Assembly: GCA_947175375.1 (NCBI GenBank)
Contig: CAMWMT010000211.1
Location: 1 to 5,596, forward strand
From: an uncultured Clostridiaceae bacterium
Lineage (GTDB): Bacteria > Bacillota > Clostridia > Lachnospirales > Lachnospiraceae
DNA length: 5,596 nt
Reading direction: 5' to 3'
A program made the position numbers and the translations under genes. Positions within the stretch are counted from its first letter, which is position 1, and every line of letters starts with the position of its first letter. The notes under the pieces were generated by a model. The model saw nothing but the letters and a program-made list of their open reading frames with translations, was not told the DNA's origin and searched no databases. Below, piece after piece: positions 1 through 5,596 of this stretch.

Positions 1-283
1 ACGCATTTTTCTGAAAGCAGCACTGGAAAGCAATGGGATGCAGGTGTGGGACGGGCAGGCGGATTATCTGTTTTTCCGCGCGCCGGGTATCCGTGATCTG
101 TATGAGCGCCTGCTGCCATACGGGATTCTGATTCGGCGGTGTGGCAATTACCGGGGGCTGGATGCAGAATATTACCGGGTTGCGGTGAAAGATCACGAGT
201 CTAATAAAAGGCTTGTGGAAGCTTTGAAAAAAGTTATCGGGAACGTGGAGGACGGATCAGACCAGGCAGTTATGGAAGGATAA
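1..283 (+). CDS. cobD: Threonine-phosphate decarboxylase CobD, C-terminal fragment (5' end outside window)
   Basis: This is the last ~93 codons of a fold-type I PLP-dependent enzyme; the reading frame is open from base 2 and continues upstream of the window. CobD decarboxylates L-threonine O-3-phosphate to (R)-1-amino-2-propanol O-2-phosphate, the precursor of the aminopropanol linker of cobalamin, in the cytoplasm. The visible part is the C-terminal small domain: QADYLFFR (bases 56-79), then GILIRRCGNYRGL and YYRVAVK, followed by N-x-x-L-VEAL. The arginine of YYRVAVK (bases 176-178) matches the conserved arginine that binds the substrate carboxylate in this aminotransferase superfamily. The close relative histidinol-phosphate aminotransferase is the main alternative. 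The IR-x-C-x-NY-x-GL pattern and the adjacent cobQ favour CobD. The PLP lysine lies upstream and cannot be checked. The ATG at 38 is internal and not the real start. A short acidic tail (VEDGSDQAVMEG) follows the conserved part. The stop codon TAA is at 281-283. Confidence 0.88.
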   Translation, partial: RIFLKAALESNGMQVWDGQADYLFFRAPGIRDLYERLLPYGILIRRCGNYRGLDAEYYRVAVKDHESNKRLVEALKKVIGNVEDGSDQAVMEG

Positions 284-287
284 GGAG
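282..287 (+). promoter_or_regulatory. Ribosome binding site of the DUF4132-family gene
   Basis: AAGGAG overlaps the TAA stop codon of cobD and lies only 3 bases before the ATG at 291. The spacer is shorter than usual, but no other ATG, GTG or TTG in the same frame lies close by. Ribosomes finishing cobD would end right on this site, so translational coupling of the two genes is likely (inference). Confidence 0.7.
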
Positions 288-290
288 ATT

Positions 291-3200
291 ATGTCAGAAC
301 TCACAATACTTAGGGAACGATTTATAAAGGAACTTCAGAAGACTCCGGGACTATCGAAGACGGAGAGAAAGCTTCTGCCCGCTCTGGATCGGAGAGGGAA
401 CCTGTTCACGAGTGTGGATGTGGAAGCCTGCAACTGGATCAAGAGCCTTCTGCTGGCGAGGGACGCAAGAAAGCCAAGTGAGGTTTACAGACAGCATCTC
501 TCCCGTCTGGTGGATGCGTGCATCCAGCCGGAACTGCAGGAAGAATTTTACTATGCACTGGATGAGATGAATCAGTTCCAGGCTTCTGCCGGAATCTATC
601 GGCGCAGTGTGCGTGGAGAGAGCTACACTCCCTTTGTGGAAGCAGGTGTTCGGCTTCTGTGGGCGTACGCAAGGCTCCGGTTTTATGGAATACCATTATC
701 CGACATCCTGACGGGGAATGCGCCGCTGGAGGTTTGTAAGGACGCAAGAGATGAGAACTGGTCTTATGCCGGGATGTTGGCGGCACAGATCGACCGGGGA
801 AATAAGAAGACGATCCAGGCAGTAAAGGATGTGCTGCTGGGAGATAACAATACTATGATGATCAGCCATGAACTGATCCGGGGCATCGTCATGAGCAAGG
901 ACGAAGATCTGTACCGGGTTTTGGGGGATTTTCTGCTGGCGGCGAAACTTCAGGAAGGCGCAAGGCAGGCGGTCTGTGAGACCATGGATGCAGGAAGGCC
1001 GGAGGCGTTCCGGTATCTGCTCCAGGTCATTGAGGATCATGGACTGATTCGTTATTCGTCCGTGAAGCGGGCCATCAGTACGTGGGTTGGCATCTATGAT
1101 TTTAAGAGCATGGAACGGATGGCAGAGAAGTTGTTGAAACTCATGGGAGCGTGTCTTCGTGATCCTGCTTTTGCGGAAGAACAGTTACAGGGGGAGGATG
1201 CAGTCGGTATCTGCTGTGCCCTTTGGGCAACAGCATTTTATGATGTGAAGAAAGCATCGGACGTAGTCCTTCATCTGGCAGAAAACGGAACCAGGCATCA
1301 GATGATGACAGCGTCTTACTATCTGAATGCTTTTCAGAACCGGACGCTTTCCATGAGGGCGGCGAAAAAGATACTGCTTACGTATCCGGAGGATCTGGAA
1401 CTGATTGCGTGCTATCTGCCGTATTTTATGGGGGATGTGTACGATCATTTTAACGAGATTATGGAACATCGGGTCAGTGGCTGCAGCAGATACTGGTATT
1501 CTCCTTCCTACGATAAAGGGCAGATGCCGAAGATGATCACGGTGGAAAAGCTGTCCCTGAACCGGGAAGAAGCGGAGTGTGCTTATAACATCCTGAAAGA
1601 GATTCAGAAACAGCTTCCGAAGAAGGGTCTGGTACTGGACCCATGCATTTTTCCGTGGCATAAAGTGACCATGAGCCGGTCAGATGCGGTGATTCGGATG
1701 TGCCTGCTTGCTTGGGCGATGCAGGAGGATGGATACTTGGATGAGGCAGCAGGACTTCTGCCAGTAATCACAGACGGGAGACATCTGGCGGCTCGTGTTC
1801 TTTTGTGGCGTCCCAGGACTGAGATTCGCAGGCAGATTCTTCTGGATTGCCTCCACAGTCAGGAGGAAAATACCCGGAATGTGGCGTTTACACTGGTGAA
1901 GGGGATTAAGCTGCAGCCAGAAGATTACCGGAAGATCGAAGGCAATATGAGATACAAAAAGGGTCGTACAGAGACGCTGGAGATTCTGAAAAGCCAGGAG
2001 CTGGAGGCGCTGAGGGGTAGCATCGAACGGCTTTTAAAGGAAAAATCAGAAGAATCCCATATGGGTGGACTGGAGCTGGCCCAGTATCTTAAGAAGAAAA
2101 AACTGTCAGAATACCGGCTGGTGGTTCCGATACTAGAAGCGTACGAAAATCCTACAGAAAAAGAACGGATTCTTCTGACAGAGCTGGTCGGAGAACGGAG
2201 CGAGGCGCAGGATATTCTGAAAAAGCCAGGGTATGGGCTCTATGACCCGGAGAAAGCATGGGTAATACCGAAGATCCAGGTAGATACCGAACAGGCATCG
2301 GAACTGTTTGTCTATGGTGAGCAGGCATGTATCCAGGTGCTGGAACGGCTGGATGCATGGATTGGGGCGCACAAGGATCTGGAATATGAAGACCGTTGGG
2401 GAGACGAAAAACTTTTGGGAGTCGTGCTGGCTCCCGGGAATAGCAGAGACGGTGCATGGAACGGATATCCCTTCGGCGATCTGTGGGAGCAGTTCTACGA
2501 CGAAGAGATCAAGGATCCACAGCTTGTAATGGAGATCTATCTGTATCTGGTGTGCTATCACGGAAGAGGTGACTATGGGAAACACACGAATATATACAAA
2601 AAGGTATTTGGTAAGGGCGTCTTAAAGGAAGCTCCTTTTAAAAATCTGGTATCCAGAGGAAGCTATCCCACCCAGGTGGGTGTTGTGGTAGACCTGTTGT
2701 TCCGAAAGTATGTGCCTAGAGAAATGAAAGCACATTGGGGGCTTGTGGGGACTGCGAAGCTGTTCTCAGTTTTGGAGGGCTCTGTGAGCGGTTACATAGA
2801 CCGGGCGAAGCCCTGGCGGACGGAGGGGCAGCTTCTGATGAAGCATGGGAGGCTCCCCATCTTTGACAACCTGATCGCATGGCTTGGACTGGTAGATCAG
2901 GAGAATTTTGAAAGCGCGTTTGCCCTGCAGTTTCGTCTGAGAAAGGACGGGCAGAGATTCGACTGGCTGGATGCAGAGGGACATCGGTTCGGAAAGGATC
3001 TGCTGGGCTTTTCGGATCTGATTCGGTGCTGTGTGAGGGGAATCTGGGACAAGGACCAGTTCTATAAAGCAGTATTTACGTTTTATGATATGGGAAAACT
3101 TCTGTCTGTAGTGACCGCAGCAGCGAAAAGCTGTCTGGATCCGGCAGCCGGAAAACTCAGTATGCGGGAGAATTATGATCTGTTTGGCGCCCCGTCCGGA

Positions 3201-5387
3201 GAGGTCTATAGACCGGATGGTTCGGAACCGGAGATCAGGTTTGCGCTGGAATTGTATGAAGAGGTCGTGCCGAAGGTGCTGGAAGTAGAACTTCGACGGG
3301 GAGAGCAGGCGACGCCATTTTCCAAATATGTGTCAAATATCTGCATGGTACAGGGAATCCCTGTGCTGATCCGGCTTCTGCATGCCATCGGGAAAGACAC
3401 ACTGGATCGGAATGGGTATTATTATGGAAACGGAGAGGATCGGCGCAGAGTGTTAAGTTGTCTTCTTATGAGATGCTATCCCGGGAAGGATGAGACTGCA
3501 AAAGACCTTCGGCTGGCGCTGAAGGGTACCGGCATCACGAAGAAACGGCTCATCGAGCTGGCGATGTATGCCCCCCAGTGGATTCCATTATTGGAAACGT
3601 ATCTGGATCTTCCGGGACTGAAAAGCGGATGCTATTACTTCATGGCGCACACCAGCGAATGGTTGGATGATGGAACCATGGCCATGGTGGCAAAATATAC
3701 CCCTTTGAGCGGAGAAGAACTGTGTGGTGGAGCTTTTGATATTCTCTGGTTCCGGGAAGCGTATGAGCAGCTGGGAGAGAAGGATTTCCAGCTTCTGTAT
3801 CAGGCGGCAAAATACTCTTCCAGCGGGGCTGCCCATGCCAGAGCGAAGAAATATGCGGATGCCGCCCTTGGTAAAACCGACTTTGAGACATTAAAGACAC
3901 AGATTGACGAAAAACGGAACAAGGATTTGCTTATGAGCCTGCCGCTGCTTCCGCTTTCAGAAGATATCGAGAAAAGAGAAAAGGAACTTCTTGCCCGTTA
4001 TCAGTATATTCAGAATTACCGGAAAGAAAGCAGGCAGTTCGGGGCACAGCGTCGCGCCAGTGAAGGAAGAGCAGCAGATATGGCGCTTCAGAACCTGAGT
4101 ACGAACGCAGGATTTTCTGATGTGACTCGTCTGCTACTTCGTATGGAGACCTGTCTGACCTCATCTTATGACAAATATTTTGAATGGCGGCCGGTAGAGG
4201 ATGTGGAGCTTCGCATCTTCGTGGATGAAACGGGCAAGAGCAGCCTGCAGTGCAAAAAGGACGGGAAGGTATTAAAGTCTGTGCCTGCGAAATATAAGAA
4301 AAATGAGACGGTGGCGGAAGTCCAGTCCATAGTGAAGAAGTTAAAAGAGCAGTATACAAGGACAAAGCAGATGCTGGAGCAGTCCATGGAGGACGGCACG
4401 GTATTTACGGTCCGGGAAATTCTGGCGCTTTTTGAAAATCCGGTGGTACGCCCACTGGTCAGTCCGCTGGTGTATGTGGTGTCGGAACCAGAGGAAGCTG
4501 ATAGAATGGCCGGGTCTATGGGATTTTTATCCGGCGAAGGGCTTACGGACTGGTCCGGAAGGGTCGTTTCTGTCCTGTCGGATACAAAGCTTCGGATCGC
4601 GCATCCGTGCGATTTTTATCAAGAAGGACACTGGTCCGAATATCAGAAACTGCTGTTTGAGAGGCAGCTTCGCCAGCCCTTTAAGCAGGTATTCCGGGAA
4701 CTTTATGTGAAACTTCCGGAGGAACTGGAAAAGCGGGAGACCCGTCTGTTTTCCGGATATCAGATCCAGCCGAAGAAGACGGTGGCAACGCTTCGCGGTC
4801 GCCGGTGGGTGGCGGACTATGAGAGCGGGCTTCAGAAGGTATACTATAAAGAAGATATTATCGTAGTTTTGGCTGCCATAGCAGACTGGTTTTCGCCCAG
4901 CGATATTGAAGCCCCCACACTGGAATCGGTGGTCTTCTATGACCGGAAGGATTTTTCACAGAAGAAAATATCGGAGATTCCGGAGCGCATCTACAGCGAG
5001 GTCATGCGGGATGTGGATCTGGCAGTGAGTACCGCGTATGTGGGCGGCGTGGACCCGGAGTCCAGTCATTCCACCGTGGAGATGCGGCGCGTGATCGTGA
5101 AAGGGAATCTGAAGCTGTTCAAGGTGGACAATGTCCGGCTGCAGGGAAATCACGCGTTGATCGATGGGAAACTGGGGCAGTATACGGTTCATCTGGGGAG
5201 CGGTGTAATCCATCAGGTGGGGAACGCCATGCTCCATGTGCTTCCGGTGCATTCCCAGCATCGGGGGAAGATCTTCCTGCCCTTTGTGGATGAAGATCCG
5301 AAGACGGCGGAGATTCTGTCGAAGATTCTGATGTTCGCGCAGGATACGAAGATCAAGGATCCATCGGTGATCCGTCAGATCCGGTGA
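291..5387 (+). CDS. Very large DUF4132/DUF7737-type protein of unknown function, 1698 aa, inside a cobalamin operon
   Basis: This is an intact 1698-residue protein (about 190 kDa) with no signal peptide or membrane segment visible, so it is probably cytoplasmic. The function is unknown. Residues ~1-1000 are rich in amphipathic helices. The stretch ~490-620 looks like HEAT-type repeats, and no WGR domain is seen at the N-terminus, unlike E. coli MolR. From ~1090 on, the motifs resemble those I recall from long DUF4132 proteins: APQW (1094-1097), GAFDILWF (1147-1154), EKRNKD (1207-1212), ESRQFGAQRRASE (1246-1258) and NAGFSDVTRLLLRMET (1272-1287). The DUF4132 core lies at ~1290-1475, with a helix at EQYTRTKQMLEQSMED, then DWSGRVV (1420-1426), LRIAHPCDFYQ (1434-1444) and FKQVFRELYV (1464-1473). 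Next come YQIQPKKTVATLRGRRWVAD (1490-1509) and DWFSPSDIEAPTLE (1532-1545). The C-terminal DUF7737-type part has GGVDPESSHSTVEMRR (1585-1600), HLGSG (1634-1638), LPVHSQHRGKIFLPFVDEDP (1651-1670) and KIKDP. No Walker motif was noticed. Family placement is confident; domain borders are approximate. Confidence 0.85.
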   Translation: MSELTILRERFIKELQKTPGLSKTERKLLPALDRRGNLFTSVDVEACNWIKSLLLARDARKPSEVYRQHLSRLVDACIQPELQEEFYYALDEMNQFQASAGIYRRSVRGESYTPFVEAGVRLLWAYARLRFYGIPLSDILTGNAPLEVCKDARDENWSYAGMLAAQIDRGNKKTIQAVKDVLLGDNNTMMISHELIRGIVMSKDEDLYRVLGDFLLAAKLQEGARQAVCETMDAGRPEAFRYLLQVIEDHGLIRYSSVKRAISTWVGIYDFKSMERMAEKLLKLMGACLRDPAFAEEQLQGEDAVGICCALWATAFYDVKKASDVVLHLAENGTRHQMMTASYYLNAFQNRTLSMRAAKKILLTYPEDLELIACYLPYFMGDVYDHFNEIMEHRVSGCSRYWYSPSYDKGQMPKMITVEKLSLNREEAECAYNILKEIQKQLPKKGLVLDPCIFPWHKVTMSRSDAVIRMCLLAWAMQEDGYLDEAAGLLPVITDGRHLAARVLLWRPRTEIRRQILLDCLHSQEENTRNVAFTLVKGIKLQPEDYRKIEGNMRYKKGRTETLEILKSQELEALRGSIERLLKEKSEESHMGGLELAQYLKKKKLSEYRLVVPILEAYENPTEKERILLTELVGERSEAQDILKKPGYGLYDPEKAWVIPKIQVDTEQASELFVYGEQACIQVLERLDAWIGAHKDLEYEDRWGDEKLLGVVLAPGNSRDGAWNGYPFGDLWEQFYDEEIKDPQLVMEIYLYLVCYHGRGDYGKHTNIYKKVFGKGVLKEAPFKNLVSRGSYPTQVGVVVDLLFRKYVPREMKAHWGLVGTAKLFSVLEGSVSGYIDRAKPWRTEGQLLMKHGRLPIFDNLIAWLGLVDQENFESAFALQFRLRKDGQRFDWLDAEGHRFGKDLLGFSDLIRCCVRGIWDKDQFYKAVFTFYDMGKLLSVVTAAAKSCLDPAAGKLSMRENYDLFGAPSGEVYRPDGSEPEIRFALELYEEVVPKVLEVELRRGEQATPFSKYVSNICMVQGIPVLIRLLHAIGKDTLDRNGYYYGNGEDRRRVLSCLLMRCYPGKDETAKDLRLALKGTGITKKRLIELAMYAPQWIPLLETYLDLPGLKSGCYYFMAHTSEWLDDGTMAMVAKYTPLSGEELCGGAFDILWFREAYEQLGEKDFQLLYQAAKYSSSGAAHARAKKYADAALGKTDFETLKTQIDEKRNKDLLMSLPLLPLSEDIEKREKELLARYQYIQNYRKESRQFGAQRRASEGRAADMALQNLSTNAGFSDVTRLLLRMETCLTSSYDKYFEWRPVEDVELRIFVDETGKSSLQCKKDGKVLKSVPAKYKKNETVAEVQSIVKKLKEQYTRTKQMLEQSMEDGTVFTVREILALFENPVVRPLVSPLVYVVSEPEEADRMAGSMGFLSGEGLTDWSGRVVSVLSDTKLRIAHPCDFYQEGHWSEYQKLLFERQLRQPFKQVFRELYVKLPEELEKRETRLFSGYQIQPKKTVATLRGRRWVADYESGLQKVYYKEDIIVVLAAIADWFSPSDIEAPTLESVVFYDRKDFSQKKISEIPERIYSEVMRDVDLAVSTAYVGGVDPESSHSTVEMRRVIVKGNLKLFKVDNVRLQGNHALIDGKLGQYTVHLGSGVIHQVGNAMLHVLPVHSQHRGKIFLPFVDEDPKTAEILSKILMFAQDTKIKDPSVIRQIR

Positions 5388-5400
5388 GGAATAGTGGAAA

Positions 5401-5407
5401 GAGGTGA
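5401..5407 (+). promoter_or_regulatory. Ribosome binding site deciding the cobQ start
   Basis: GAGGTGA is a 7-base match to the Firmicute anti-Shine-Dalgarno complement (AAGGAGGTGATC) and stands 5 bases before the TTG at 5413. It contains the in-frame GTG at 5404-5406, which would be the alternative start. That GTG has no comparably placed site of its own, so the TTG is preferred. Confidence 0.7.
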
Positions 5408-5412
5408 GACGA

Positions 5413-5596
5413 TTGGCGAAGGCGATCATGGTGCAGGGGACGATGTCGAATTCAGGGAAAAGTTTCCTGACGGCGGGGCTCTGTAGAGTGTTTATGCAGG
5501 ACGGGTATAAGGTGGCTCCTTTTAAGTCGCAGAATATGGCGCTGAATTCTTATATCACGAAGGACGGGCTGGAGATCGGGCGTGCACAGGCCATGC
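5413..5596 (+). CDS. cobQ: Cobyric acid synthase CobQ/CbiP, N-terminal fragment (3' end outside window)
   Basis: The first 61 codons of cobyric acid synthase are present, and the frame is open to the window edge. The enzyme amidates the b, d, e and g side chains of adenosylcobyrinic acid a,c-diamide using glutamine and ATP, giving adenosylcobyric acid. Visible is the start of the dethiobiotin-synthetase-like ATPase domain: the modified P-loop GTMSNSGKS (residues 9-17) followed by APFKSQNMALNS (35-46) and GLEIGRAQAM (52-61), which are highly characteristic of CobQ. The C-terminal glutamine amidotransferase domain with its catalytic cysteine is outside the window. The TTG start at 5413 gives (M)AKAIMVQGT, matching the usual CobQ N-terminus; the GTG at 5404 would add three residues. 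The gene starts 25 bases after the stop of the preceding large gene with no terminator between, so it is probably co-transcribed with it and with cobD. Confidence 0.95.
   Translation, partial: MAKAIMVQGTMSNSGKSFLTAGLCRVFMQDGYKVAPFKSQNMALNSYITKDGLEIGRAQAM

Noticed and set aside
1..290. Cobalamin riboswitch leader, expected near B12 operons
   Set aside because: The bases up to 283 are coding and the 7-base gap cannot hold one. If a riboswitch exists it is upstream of the window.
1185..1661. 158-codon - strand open frame
   Set aside because: It is a shadow of the intact large gene with no recognisable motif, and no independent ribosome binding site was found.
3675..3688. 14-base perfect palindrome ACCATGGCCATGGT
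   Set aside because: It encodes the ordinary codons T-M-A-M in frame within the large gene, is isolated, has no loop for a hairpin, and is likely chance.
4432..4710. 92-codon + strand open frame in a different frame inside the large gene
   Set aside because: It sits fully within the conserved DUF4132 core, has a composition rich in W, R and S typical of out-of-frame translation, and there is no sign of a frameshift in the host gene.
5388..5412. Possible terminator or promoter between the large gene and cobQ
   Set aside because: The 25 bases contain a ribosome binding site but no GC hairpin, no T-run and no -35/-10 pair.
4956..5429. 157-codon open frame on the - strand across the end of the large gene and the start of cobQ
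   Set aside because: It lies antisense to the most conserved part of the large protein, its translation resembles no family, and it is a by-product of codon use on the + strand. The other antisense frames over 291-5387 were rejected for the same reason.

Overview
The window is a gene-dense stretch on the + strand with three co-directional genes: the 3' end of a threonine-phosphate decarboxylase gene (cobD), one intact very large gene (1698 codons), and the 5' end of a cobyric acid synthase gene (cobQ/cbiP). The CobQ start (AKAIMVQGTMSNSGKS), roughly even base composition, strong Shine-Dalgarno sites and close gene packing suggest an anaerobic Firmicute, most likely a Lachnospiraceae-type gut Clostridium. 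The genus cannot be told from this window.

Layout: cobD ends at 283. Seven bases later, with an AAGGAG ribosome binding site that overlaps the cobD stop codon, the large gene runs from 291 to 5387. After 25 non-coding bases carrying a GAGGTGA site, cobQ begins at a TTG codon (5413) and runs off the window. Neither junction has room for a promoter plus terminator, so the three genes look like one transcription unit.

Roles: CobD makes (R)-1-amino-2-propanol O-2-phosphate, and CobQ makes adenosylcobyric acid. CbiB, not in the window, joins these two products, so the flanking genes are consecutive contributors to late anaerobic-type cobalamin synthesis. The middle gene is not a known cobalamin enzyme. 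Its C-terminal third carries the hallmarks of the long DUF4132 (MolR/YehI-related) family, with a DUF7737-type C-terminal end. Its N-terminal two thirds look like a helical-repeat scaffold without an N-terminal WGR domain. The function of this family is not established. Its place between two B12 genes is the main point of interest here. No RNA gene, mobile element, CRISPR array, riboswitch or terminator was seen.
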